A stretch of 8,231 nucleotides of DNA from Robiginitomaculum sp. (lineage in GTDB: Bacteria > Pseudomonadota > Alphaproteobacteria > Caulobacterales > Maricaulaceae), in the NCBI GenBank assembly GCA_026982235.1, contig JALSHM010000452.1:1-8231 (forward strand), read 5' to 3'. Of the stretch, positions 1 to 6,666 are shown one piece after another (position 1 is the first letter of the stretch; the number at the start of each line of letters is the position of its first letter). The position numbers and the translations under genes are program-made. The notes under the pieces are model-generated. The model was not told where the DNA came from, searched no databases, and saw only the letters and a list, made by a program, of their open reading frames with translations.

Positions 1-1048
1 CAACAATGCCGCCGGGTGGTAGGCGGAAAGAAAGGTCTTTAATCAAGAGCTTGTCACCAAAACCTTTGGAGACATTATCTGCTTCCACCACCACATTACC
101 GAGCCTTGGGCCTAGGGGTATGCGGATTTCTGCTGTCGTAACTTTTTCCGCTTCAGCACTATCGCGTAATTTCTCATAGGCCGAAATACGGGCTTTGGAT
201 TTGGCTTGGCGGGCCTTGGGGTTAGAACGTATCCAGTCCAGTTCACGTTTAAGGGCGCGTTCTTTGGCATCGCCTTCGCGGCCTTCTTGTTGCATGCGTT
301 TATGCTTTGCAGCTGCCCAAGAGGAATAATTGCCTTCATGGGGAATGCCACGCCCACGGTCAATTTCCAAAGTCCAAGAGGTGATATTGTCAAGGAAATA
401 CCTATCATGGGTGATGAGGATAATCGCACCTTTATAATTCTTGAGGTAATTCTCAAGCCAAGCCACGGTCTCGGCGTCCAAATGGTTGGTTGGTTCGTCC
501 ATCAATAACATATCAGGCTTAGACAATAGCAGTTGGCAAATCGCGACCCGCCGCGCTTCACCGCCTGAGAGGTTTTTAACATCCCAATCCTTTGGCGGAC
601 AACCAAGCGCCTGCATGGCCATTTCGATTTTACTATCAATATCCCATGCGTCATTATTATCGACATGTTCTTGCAAGGCCGTCATTTCTTCCATCAATTC
701 ATCGGTATATTCTTCGGCCATTTTCATGGCGACAGCATTGTATTTGTCAAAGATGATTTTGTCTTCGCAGCCCATAATCACATTGCCCCAGACATCTTTA
801 CTTTCGTCGAGGCGCGGTTCTTGGGGGAGGTAGCCGATTTTGGTGCCCTCAGCCGCCCAATGTTCTCCGGTCACATCCTGGTCAACTCCCGCCATAATTT
901 TTAGCAAGGTAGATTTACCAGAACCATTGATGCCGACCATACCGATTTTGGCATCTGGATAGAAGGATAAGTGAATATTGTCGAGAATGGTTTTATTGCC
1001 AAATTTCTTGGTCAAACCCTGCATGTGATAAATAAATTGACGTGCCAC
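1..1048 (-). CDS. ettA: EttA, energy-dependent translational throttle ABC-F ATPase (C-terminal part missing)
   Basis: ABC-F family ATPase. EttA binds the ribosomal E site and gates entry into the elongation cycle according to ATP/ADP level; it is cytosolic with no membrane domain. The 349 visible codons begin MARQFIYHMQGLTKKFG, the usual EttA N-terminus. The first ATPase domain is complete: Walker A GINGSGKST (residues 39-47), ABC signature LSGGE (160-164), and Walker B MLLMDEPTNHLD with D184/E185, followed by an ITHDRYFLD switch region. The interdomain linker then shows the EttA-type stretch WIRSNPKARQAKSKAR. The second ATPase domain is cut at the window edge just before its Walker A, at RLPPGGIV. 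The family is normally about 555 residues. I chose the GTG at 1046-1048 because it gives the conserved MARQF start and has an AGGAG six bases upstream; the in-frame ATG at codon 9 would lose conserved residues. It lies 154 bp downstream of rnr on the same strand. Identification is very secure. Confidence 0.96.
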   Translation of the reverse strand, partial: MARQFIYHMQGLTKKFGNKTILDNIHLSFYPDAKIGMVGINGSGKSTLLKIMAGVDQDVTGEHWAAEGTKIGYLPQEPRLDESKDVWGNVIMGCEDKIIFDKYNAVAMKMAEEYTDELMEEMTALQEHVDNNDAWDIDSKIEMAMQALGCPPKDWDVKNLSGGEARRVAICQLLLSKPDMLLMDEPTNHLDAETVAWLENYLKNYKGAIILITHDRYFLDNITSWTLEIDRGRGIPHEGNYSSWAAAKHKRMQQEGREGDAKERALKRELDWIRSNPKARQAKSKARISAYEKLRDSAEAEKVTTAEIRIPLGPRLGNVVVEADNVSKGFGDKLLIKDLSFRLPPGGIV

Positions 1049-1054
1049 GAAAGG

Positions 1055-1059
1055 CTCCT
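1055..1059 (-). promoter_or_regulatory. Shine-Dalgarno of ettA
   Basis: AGGAG on the minus strand, six bases before the GTG at 1048. It decides the GTG start in favour of the internal ATG eight codons later. Confidence 0.75.
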
Positions 1060-1081
1060 ATGTGGTAAATTGAAATTTGCG

Positions 1082-1112
1082 CTTATATGGCGCGGGGCAG
1101 GGTGTTTTGCAA
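1082..1112 (-). promoter_or_regulatory. candidate ettA promoter in the rnr-ettA gap
   Basis: The 154-bp gap between the rnr stop and the ettA GTG contains, on the minus strand, TTGCAA (1107-1112) followed after 18-19 bases by ATATAAG (1082-1088). This is a plausible but imperfect sigma-70-like pair that would give a leader of roughly 25-30 bases. No convincing rho-independent terminator for rnr is visible in the gap, so read-through from rnr is equally possible. The call rests on motif shape only. Confidence 0.3.
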
Positions 1113-1202
1113 GTGAGAAAGCTCAGTATAAAGTCCGCCGACTCCATGCGAACATCACCCGTTCACAGGTATTCCTTGGGCATACTTTGTGGTGCCGGAT
1201 GG

Positions 1203-3458
1203 TTATCTCCGCCTCCGCCTGTGTTTTTTGCCTTTATAGCTGCCGCCCAAACCTTGTCTGCGCTTTTTCAGGTGTTTAGGTAGGGTGCCTTTTTCTGGTT
1301 TGGTCAGGATTTCGAAAATAAGACCACCTTGCAAGGGCATGGCTTCGACGAGTTTGACCGCGACACGGCGGCCAAAATGATAAGTGCCGCCCGTATCCGC
1401 ACCGATGAGGGATTTGGATTTTTCGTCGAATATAAAACGTTCAAAACCTATAGTGCGTGCCGGGACGAAGCCGTCCGCGCCTGTTTCGTCTAGTCCAACA
1501 AAAAGCCCAGCATTGGTGACGCCCGTAATCCTGGCTTTAAATGTGGCGCCAATCCTATCGGCTAGAAAAGCGGCGATATAACGGTCTTTGGCATCCCGTT
1601 CTGCGGCCATGGCACTACGCTCGGTGGCGGAAATATGTTCGGATATTTCTTTAAGGCGGGTGTGTTCTTCGGCGCTCGTCCCACCGTCACCCAGACCGAA
1701 TGCTTTAACCAAAGCTCTATGCACGGTCAGATCCGCATAGCGGCGAATAGGGGAGGTGAAATGGGCGTAATGGGTCAGGTTTAGGCCAAAATGCCCGACA
1801 TTCTTCGGCGCATAAAAAGCTTTCATCTGGGTGCGCAATATGGACATAGATACGGTTTCTTCCAAATCGCGGGCGCGGGCTTGTTCTAGTAAGCGGTTAA
1901 AGCGTTTTGGGGTCGGGCGTTGTCCCATTGACCATTTGAGATCAAGTGCTGGCAAGAAGTCTGACAAGCCTTGCACACGTTCCATTTCCGGCGGCTCGTG
2001 AACCCGGTAGATGAGGGGCGTATTTGCGCGTTCCAAAGCTTGGGCGGCGCAGACATTGGCCTGTATCATAAATTCTTCGACCAATTTGTGGGCGTCGAAA
2101 CGGTCTTTGATTTCTATGCCCGTCACCCGGCCTTTTTTATCCAAGACGACTTTACGCTCCGGCATTTCAATTTCCAGAGGCGCGCGCCGATTGCGGGCAG
2201 TACGAACGGCCTCATAGGCGGCATAAATATCTTTGAGAATATCATAGACGGGTTTGGCCATTTTGCCTGGCGCACCGTCAAATGCTTCTTGGGCTTGGGC
2301 ATAGGTGAGGCGGGCATGGGAGCGCATCAGGCCGCGCATAAATATATGGCTAATTTTATCGCCGTTCTTGTCAAAGCGCATTTTAACCACCAGACATGCC
2401 CGGTCTTCATGGGGGCGCAAGGAGCATAAATCAGCGGAGATTTCTTCGGGCAACATGGGGTGGCATCGGTCAGGCAGATAGACCGAATTACCGCGCTTGA
2501 ACGCGCCTTTATCAAGGGCAGAGCCAGGAGCGACGAAAGCACTCACATCCGCTATGGCCACCCAGACAATATGCCCGCCCCGGTTTTTGGCACTATCGTC
2601 TGGCTTGGCGAAAATAGCATCGTCGAAGTCTTTGGCATCTACAGGGTCGATAGTGACAAGAGGTAAGTCGCGCAGGTCTTTACGATATTTATCTATTTTG
2701 GGGAGTTTAAGGGCTTTGGCGTCCCTCAGTTCTTTGTCGCTAAACCCGGTGGGGATATTGTGTTCCAAAAGAGATATAAGCGAGGCCGCCTTGCCGTGCT
2801 TGGCATTGCCGATTATTTTAAGGATGCGGGCAATGCGCTCACCTTTATTTCGTTTACCTGAGAGTTCAAATTCCACAATATCGAGGTCATTTATTTTTGC
2901 GCCCCGTTCAGGGATATAATCAAAGCGTGAACCTTTCTTGGCGGGGCGAATACGCAGGCCGCGCCCGCCTTTAACCACAAAGCCGACTTCAATACGTGGC
3001 CCGTCGCCGAGCTTTTTGATGACGGTGGCTAAAATACCATTTTCCGTGGTTTTTAGGCGGCACAAAGCGCGCTCGCCAATGCTTACTTGGTTGGCATTAC
3101 GGTGGCCTCTGTTCTTGCGGCCAGATTTTTGTTTGATGATAATTTGTGGCTTGTCGCCTTCTTTGTCCCACCGTGCAGGCACGGCAATTACATCACCTTG
3201 ATCGTCTATATGGTCTATGTCCAGCACCATGACATTAGGCAAGGCATCAGACAAGCGATAAGCTTTGCGGTCATCGCGGACAAATGTTCCGTCGGCCATG
3301 AGTTCACCGAGGGCAAGGCGCAAATCACGCCGTGCGTCTCCGGTTACGCCAAGTATGCGGGCGATTTCCCGTTTGGTCAGTCCCGTTTTATGGCCAAATT
3401 TGCTTGGGCTGGCACCGCTCTTGACCGTTTCAATTAGGGTTTTACGGTTAATTTTCAT
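1203..3458 (-). CDS. rnr: Ribonuclease R (3'-5' exoribonuclease, RNB family)
   Basis: Processive 3'-5' exoribonuclease that degrades structured RNA, with roles in mRNA decay and rRNA/tmRNA quality control; cytosolic. The 751-residue product has the full RNase R order. A helix-turn-helix-like N-terminus (about 1-70, KREIARILGVTGDARRDLR) leads into cold-shock domains (about 75-230). The RNB domain carries TIDPVDAKDFDD, giving catalytic Asp 271, 277, 279 and 280, and later HFTSPIRRYADL (566-577). An S1 domain (about 636-719) and a basic tail ending KGKKHRRRRR follow. Length fits the family. An in-frame ATG at 3503 would add 15 residues, but it lies inside the upstream palindromic repeat. The ATG at 3458 has AAGGA four bases before it and starts MKINRKTL, so I prefer it. 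It lies 135 bp downstream of topA on the same strand, a common alphaproteobacterial pairing, and is probably co-transcribed with it. Confidence 0.97.
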   Translation of the reverse strand: MKINRKTLIETVKSGASPSKFGHKTGLTKREIARILGVTGDARRDLRLALGELMADGTFVRDDRKAYRLSDALPNVMVLDIDHIDDQGDVIAVPARWDKEGDKPQIIIKQKSGRKNRGHRNANQVSIGERALCRLKTTENGILATVIKKLGDGPRIEVGFVVKGGRGLRIRPAKKGSRFDYIPERGAKINDLDIVEFELSGKRNKGERIARILKIIGNAKHGKAASLISLLEHNIPTGFSDKELRDAKALKLPKIDKYRKDLRDLPLVTIDPVDAKDFDDAIFAKPDDSAKNRGGHIVWVAIADVSAFVAPGSALDKGAFKRGNSVYLPDRCHPMLPEEISADLCSLRPHEDRACLVVKMRFDKNGDKISHIFMRGLMRSHARLTYAQAQEAFDGAPGKMAKPVYDILKDIYAAYEAVRTARNRRAPLEIEMPERKVVLDKKGRVTGIEIKDRFDAHKLVEEFMIQANVCAAQALERANTPLIYRVHEPPEMERVQGLSDFLPALDLKWSMGQRPTPKRFNRLLEQARARDLEETVSMSILRTQMKAFYAPKNVGHFGLNLTHYAHFTSPIRRYADLTVHRALVKAFGLGDGGTSAEEHTRLKEISEHISATERSAMAAERDAKDRYIAAFLADRIGATFKARITGVTNAGLFVGLDETGADGFVPARTIGFERFIFDEKSKSLIGADTGGTYHFGRRVAVKLVEAMPLQGGLIFEILTKPEKGTLPKHLKKRRQGLGGSYKGKKHRRRRR

Positions 3459-3462
3459 GTTT

Positions 3463-3467
3463 TCCTT
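3463..3467 (-). promoter_or_regulatory. Shine-Dalgarno of rnr
   Basis: AAGGA on the minus strand, four bases before the ATG at 3458. The alternative upstream ATG at 3503 sits in a palindromic repeat with no such motif, so this site settles the start. Confidence 0.65.
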
Positions 3468-3472
3468 TAAAG

Positions 3473-3567
3473 TTGTCATCCCGGGCTTGCCCCGGGACCT
3501 CAATGTTTAAGAATAAAATACGAGGTCCCGGCTCTGCGCCACATGAGTAGCTTGGCCGGGATGACAA
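3473..3567. repeat. 95-bp palindromic intergenic repeat between topA and rnr
   Basis: The outer arms TTGTCATCCCGG (3473-3484) and CCGGGATGACAA (3556-3567) are perfect reverse complements. So are the inner arms CCGGGACCTC (3492-3501) and GAGGTCCCGG (3522-3531), giving one long stem. Each half also folds by itself: TCCCGGG (3479-3485) pairs with CCCGGGA (3491-3497) across five bases, and TCCCGGC (3526-3532) pairs with GCCGGGA (3555-3561). The GTCATCCCGG core resembles dispersed palindromic intergenic repeats known from many alphaproteobacterial genomes; that match is from memory. It starts 26 bp past the topA stop and ends just before the rnr Shine-Dalgarno, so topA-rnr read-through RNA would contain it. 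No U-tract follows, so it is not a classical terminator, though it may stabilise the topA 3' end. Confidence 0.85.
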
Positions 3568-3593
3568 GAGCAAATATGTTTACTCTTATATTA

Positions 3594-6185
3594 TTATTTT
3601 TTCTTCTTCGCAGACGCTTTCTTGCGCGCCGCAGGTTTCTTTTTAGCCGTTGTTTTTTTCTTTGCGGCTGGTTTCTTTTTCTTAGCCGGGGCTTTGCGCT
3701 TTTTTGCAGGGCCTTTGGCTTTTTTGGCGGCGATATATTCAACCGCCATTTCCATTGTTACATCATTCGGGTCGACATCTTTGGGAATAGTAGCGTTAAT
3801 TTTTTCGCATTTTACATAGGGGCCATAACGACCACTCATGACACGGACGGGCTTTTTGGTCTCGGGATGGTCACCCAGTTCTTTGAGCGCACCAGCACCA
3901 CCCCCGCGTTTTGCTTTTTTCTCGGCGAGTAAAGTCACGGCGCGGTTAATGCCAATTTCGAACATTTCATCTGCACTCTCAAGATTGGCATAGACCCCGT
4001 TGTGCAAAATATAAGGGCCGTAGCGGCCTATGGCGCCGCTAATTTTTTTGCCGTCCTCCGGGTGGTCGCCTATATGGCGCGGCAGGGAGAGAAGCTTGAG
4101 GGCTTTGAATAAATCAATACTATCATAGGGCCAATCTTTGGGCAGGCTGGTGCGTTTCGGTTTTTTGTCTTCGCCGAGCTGCACATAGGGGCCGTAGCGC
4201 CCAGTCTTCAGCCATACGTCAAGCCCTGTGTCCGGATCAACACCGAGGACTTTATCCTCAGAAGGCGTATCATCGGCACCGCCTTTACCGAATGAGCGTG
4301 TGTGTTTACACTCCGGGTAATTGGTACAGCCGATGAAAGAGCCAAAGCGGCTAACTTTCAGGCTCAGTTTACCGTCGTCACAGGCCGGGCATTTGCGTGG
4401 GTCTGATCCGTCTTCTTTCTCGGGGAATACCATAGGGCCTAGGGCAATGTTTAAAGCATCTAATACCTGCGATACTCTTAGGTCTTTAGTGCCGTCCACA
4501 TGGGCGGAAAATCCTTCCCAGAAATTGGCCAGGAGTTTCTTCCATTCCAATTTACCGTCTGAGACTAGGTCGAGCCGTTCTTCCAAATCCGCCGTATAGT
4601 CATATTGCACATATTTGGTGAAAAATTCTTCGAGAAATGCAATCACAAGACGGCCTTTGTCGGCGGGGACAAAGCGTTTTTTATCCAAGGTCACATAACC
4701 ACGGTCTTGCAAGACTTTGAGAATAGACGCATAGGTAGAGGGGCGGCCAATGCCCAGTTCTTCCATTTTCTTGACTAAGCTGGCTTCGGAATAGCGCGGC
4801 GGTGGTTGGGTGAAATGTTGTTCGGCCTCAACCTTTTCAGCCACAACCATATCATTAGCTGCAACGTCCGGCAGGCGGATATTATCTGCGGCAGCCTTTT
4901 TAGCGCGTTCTTGGTATAGTACCATAAAGCCGTCAAAGCGAACCACGGTTCCGCTGGCGCGCAAGCCTACCGTCTTGGCTTTATCGCCAATTTCAATGGT
5001 CGTGCGCTCTAATTGTGCCGTTGCCATTTGACTGGCCATGGCTCGGTTCCAGATAAGCTCGTATAATTTGGCTTGGTCACCAGATAAGTTTAAGTCTTTT
5101 GGTGTGCGGGTAAAACTGGTGGGGCGGATAGCTTCATGGGCTTCTTGGGCGTTTTTGGCCTTTGATTTATAGACCCGCGCTGTTTCGGGCAAATATTTGT
5201 CGCCGAATTTATTGGTGATAGTAGAGCGGGCTTCGCTGATAGCTTCACCGACCATAGAGACACCGTCTGTCCGCATATAGGTAATAAGACCAACGGTCTC
5301 GCCACCAATATTGATGCCCTCATACAGTTTTTGTGCCGTTTGCATGGTGCGTGTGGCCGAAAAGCCAAGACGCCCAGAGGCATCTTGTTGTAAGGTCGAT
5401 GTGGTATAGGGCGGCAATGGATTACGCTTTACGGGTTTGGCGACTACTGAGGTAATAGACAGGGACGCAGCTTTGACGGCATCACGCGCCGCGTGACCGG
5501 ATTTTTCGTCGCCCAAGGAGAACTTGGTCAGCTTATCACCGTTCAAAGCAACTAACTTGGCCGGGAAGTTCTTGCCTTTAGTACTGGCAATGTCAGCCTC
5601 GACCGTCCAATACTCTTGGTTCTGAAACTGTTCAATCTCGGTTTCTCGTTCGGTAATCAGGCGCAAGCACACAGATTGCACACGCCCTGCCGAGCGCGAA
5701 CCCGGTAATTTTCGCCACAAAACGGGCGATAGGGTAAAGCCCACCAGATAATCCAAAGCTCGCCGCGCCAAATAGGCATTGACCAATTCCATGTCGAGTT
5801 CGCGCGGTGCTTTGATCGCGTCGGTGACGGATTTTTTGGTGATGGCGTTGAAAACAACGCGTTCGACCTGCTTATCTTTCAAGGCTTTTTTCTTAGCAAG
5901 GACTTCGAGCAAATGCCAAGAAATGGCCTCTCCTTCTCTGTCCGGGTCAGTTGCGAGGATAAGTTTATCAGAGGTTTTAAGCGCATTGACGATGTCGGTA
6001 ATGCGTTTCTTTGCCCGCGTATCCACAGCCCAATCCATGGCGAAGTCTTCGTCTGGGCGCACGGAGCCATTTTTGGATGGCAGATCCCGGATATGCCCGA
6101 AGCTGGCAAGCACTTTATAATCTTTGCCTAGATATTTTTCTATCGTTTTGGCTTTCGCCGGCGATTCCACAATCACTAAATTCAT
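3594..6185 (-). CDS. topA: DNA topoisomerase I (type IA, omega protein)
   Basis: Relaxes negative supercoils by cutting one strand through a 5'-phosphotyrosine; acts on the chromosome during transcription and replication. The 863-residue product opens with the Toprim domain (IVESPAKAKTIEKYLG, with Glu7, and the metal motif TDPDREGE at 79-86). The type IA core follows, with catalytic Tyr303 in GLITYMRTDGV and the conserved HEAIRPT (350-356). The C-terminal part has one four-cysteine zinc finger (Cys599, 602, 620, 626) and then three RYGPY repeats (663-667, 721-725, 786-790) of the Topo_C_Rpt type. It ends in a Lys/Ala/Pro-rich tail of about 43 residues (821-863). One zinc finger plus RYGPY repeats differs from E. 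coli and is usual for alphaproteobacteria. The ATG at 6185 gives the canonical MNLVIVESPAKAKTI start; its Shine-Dalgarno is weak (GGTG). It is first of the minus-strand group; no dprA precedes it. Confidence 0.98.
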   Translation of the reverse strand: MNLVIVESPAKAKTIEKYLGKDYKVLASFGHIRDLPSKNGSVRPDEDFAMDWAVDTRAKKRITDIVNALKTSDKLILATDPDREGEAISWHLLEVLAKKKALKDKQVERVVFNAITKKSVTDAIKAPRELDMELVNAYLARRALDYLVGFTLSPVLWRKLPGSRSAGRVQSVCLRLITERETEIEQFQNQEYWTVEADIASTKGKNFPAKLVALNGDKLTKFSLGDEKSGHAARDAVKAASLSITSVVAKPVKRNPLPPYTTSTLQQDASGRLGFSATRTMQTAQKLYEGINIGGETVGLITYMRTDGVSMVGEAISEARSTITNKFGDKYLPETARVYKSKAKNAQEAHEAIRPTSFTRTPKDLNLSGDQAKLYELIWNRAMASQMATAQLERTTIEIGDKAKTVGLRASGTVVRFDGFMVLYQERAKKAAADNIRLPDVAANDMVVAEKVEAEQHFTQPPPRYSEASLVKKMEELGIGRPSTYASILKVLQDRGYVTLDKKRFVPADKGRLVIAFLEEFFTKYVQYDYTADLEERLDLVSDGKLEWKKLLANFWEGFSAHVDGTKDLRVSQVLDALNIALGPMVFPEKEDGSDPRKCPACDDGKLSLKVSRFGSFIGCTNYPECKHTRSFGKGGADDTPSEDKVLGVDPDTGLDVWLKTGRYGPYVQLGEDKKPKRTSLPKDWPYDSIDLFKALKLLSLPRHIGDHPEDGKKISGAIGRYGPYILHNGVYANLESADEMFEIGINRAVTLLAEKKAKRGGGAGALKELGDHPETKKPVRVMSGRYGPYVKCEKINATIPKDVDPNDVTMEMAVEYIAAKKAKGPAKKRKAPAKKKKPAAKKKTTAKKKPAARKKASAKKKK

Positions 6186-6201
6186 AAATACACCACGCTT
6201 A

Positions 6202-6249
6202 GGGGAAGAAATTTTGGCGATAACTGGGGGAAGAGATATGAATTGTCAA
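6202..6249 (-). promoter_or_regulatory. candidate topA promoter with a repeated leader motif
   Basis: On the minus strand a perfect -35 hexamer TTGACA lies at 6244-6249. The -10 is unclear: AGTTAT at 18 bases or TTATCG at 20 bases are the best candidates. Downstream, TCTTCCCC occurs twice (6227-6234 and 6202-6209), exactly 25 bp apart, between the -35 and the topA ATG at 6185. The placement would give a short leader. The hexamer is seen directly; promoter function is inferred. Confidence 0.4.
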
Positions 6250-6304
6250 CCGACGGCATAAAAAAACTACATGGTAAATAAGCGATAAAATAACGGCTTT
6301 ACAA

Positions 6305-6319
6305 TTAAGAGTTTATTAA
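6305..6319 (+). promoter_or_regulatory. CtrA-like box TTAA-N7-TTAA
   Basis: TTAA at 6305-6308 and TTAA at 6316-6319 are separated by exactly seven bases. This matches the full binding site of the alphaproteobacterial cell-cycle regulator CtrA (TTAA-N7-TTAA, often followed by C; here G). It lies in the AT-rich divergent region, 29 bases before the ATG at 6349 and 47 before the GTG at 6367, where it could control the small gene; topA is about 120 bp away on the other side. AT-richness makes a chance match possible. Confidence 0.35.
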
Positions 6320-6354
6320 GTAGGGTTTAATATATAAATAGAAACACTATGAGC

Positions 6355-6361
6355 GGGGAGG
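6355..6361 (+). promoter_or_regulatory. strong Shine-Dalgarno deciding the start of the small gene
   Basis: GGGGAGG is followed after five bases (CAAAA) by an in-frame GTG at 6367. The upstream in-frame ATG at 6349 has no purine-rich motif at the right distance (AGAAACACT), so this site argues for the GTG. Confidence 0.6.
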
Positions 6362-6366
6362 CAAAA

Positions 6367-6555
6367 GTGGGCATTGGAAATACTAAACAAGAAAATGAGG
6401 TGCAGGCAATAGCAGAAATACCAGCGAGTGCTGCAAGAGATTATATAGCGGATATGTTGGCAGAGTTATGTGCAGTCGCAGAACAAAGCGGACAGCGAGA
6501 TTTGCACATATTGCTTAAGCTAACAACACAGGCAGCGCGTAATTTTGCTGAATAG
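6367..6555 (+). CDS. small helical protein of unknown function
   Basis: A 62-residue product if it starts at the GTG at 6367, or 68 residues from the ATG at 6349. I chose the GTG because a GGGGAGG motif lies five bases before it. After a short polar N-terminus (GIGNTKQENEVQ) the rest looks like two amphipathic helices, ASAARDYIADMLAELCAVAE and RDLHILLKLTTQAARNFA, separated by QSGQ. No signal peptide, membrane segment or metal motif is seen; there is one cysteine. The pattern (DYIADML-EL----AE-----LL-L---A) resembles small helical-hairpin proteins of uncertain role that I recall from alphaproteobacteria, but I cannot name a family. It is divergent from topA and precedes the lipoprotein gene by 111 bp on the same strand. 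A CtrA-like box lies upstream. Being a clean ORF with a strong ribosome binding site in otherwise stop-rich DNA supports a real gene. Confidence 0.65.
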   Translation: MGIGNTKQENEVQAIAEIPASAARDYIADMLAELCAVAEQSGQRDLHILLKLTTQAARNFAE

Positions 6556-6562
6556 TGCGCCG

Positions 6563-6580
6563 TTTCCAGTATACAGGAAA
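6563..6580. repeat. 18-bp near-perfect palindrome, possible operator
   Basis: The sequence TTTCC-A-GTATAC-A-GGAAA equals its own reverse complement except at the single symmetric pair 6568/6575 (A opposite A). It starts seven bases after the small gene's stop and lies 86 bp before the lipoprotein ATG. There is no following T-run, so a terminator is unlikely. The even symmetry and 18-bp length suit a dimeric repressor site. This is inference from shape only. Confidence 0.4.
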
Positions 6581-6610
6581 TTGATGTGATCGTCTAAATA
6601 TTGACGCTAC

Positions 6611-6646
6611 TTGGTATTTATAGTACGCAGAACCTTGGTTTATAGT
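6611..6646 (+). repeat. imperfect direct repeat upstream of the lipoprotein gene
   Basis: TTGGTATTTATAGT (6611-6624) recurs as TTGGTTTATAGT (6635-6646), differing by a two-base deletion, with starts 24 bp apart. It ends 20 bp before the lipoprotein ATG. The 111-bp gap 6556-6666 otherwise shows a TTGACG at 6601-6606 that could be a -35, but no good -10 sits at the standard distance. The repeat could be two regulator half-sites or a slippage duplication. Confidence 0.35.
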
Positions 6647-6666
6647 TTGGCTTAACAGGGTGTGGA

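Noticed and set aside
1058..1147. A 29-codon minus-strand ORF in the rnr-ettA gap whose stop overlaps the ettA Shine-Dalgarno
   Set aside because: It would suit a leader peptide, but it has no good ribosome binding site, no recognisable composition, and its length is within chance expectation.
1971..2429. Long plus-strand ORF (152 codons) across rnr
   Set aside because: It is antisense to the conserved RNB domain and has no family features; it is a by-product of codon bias in rnr.
3459..3503. In-frame upstream ATG of rnr adding 15 residues
   Set aside because: The extension is encoded inside the palindromic repeat and has no Shine-Dalgarno; the ATG at 3458 has AAGGA and gives a normal RNase R start.
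3543..3932. Plus-strand ORF with a run of Phe/Leu that looks like a membrane protein
   Set aside because: It is the reverse complement of the TopA Lys-rich tail; AAG/AAA codons read as CTT/TTT give false hydrophobicity.
6216..6224. DnaA-box-like TTATCGCCA upstream of topA on the minus strand
   Set aside because: Two mismatches to TTATCCACA, and no cluster of further boxes or AT-rich unwinding element pattern to suggest an origin.
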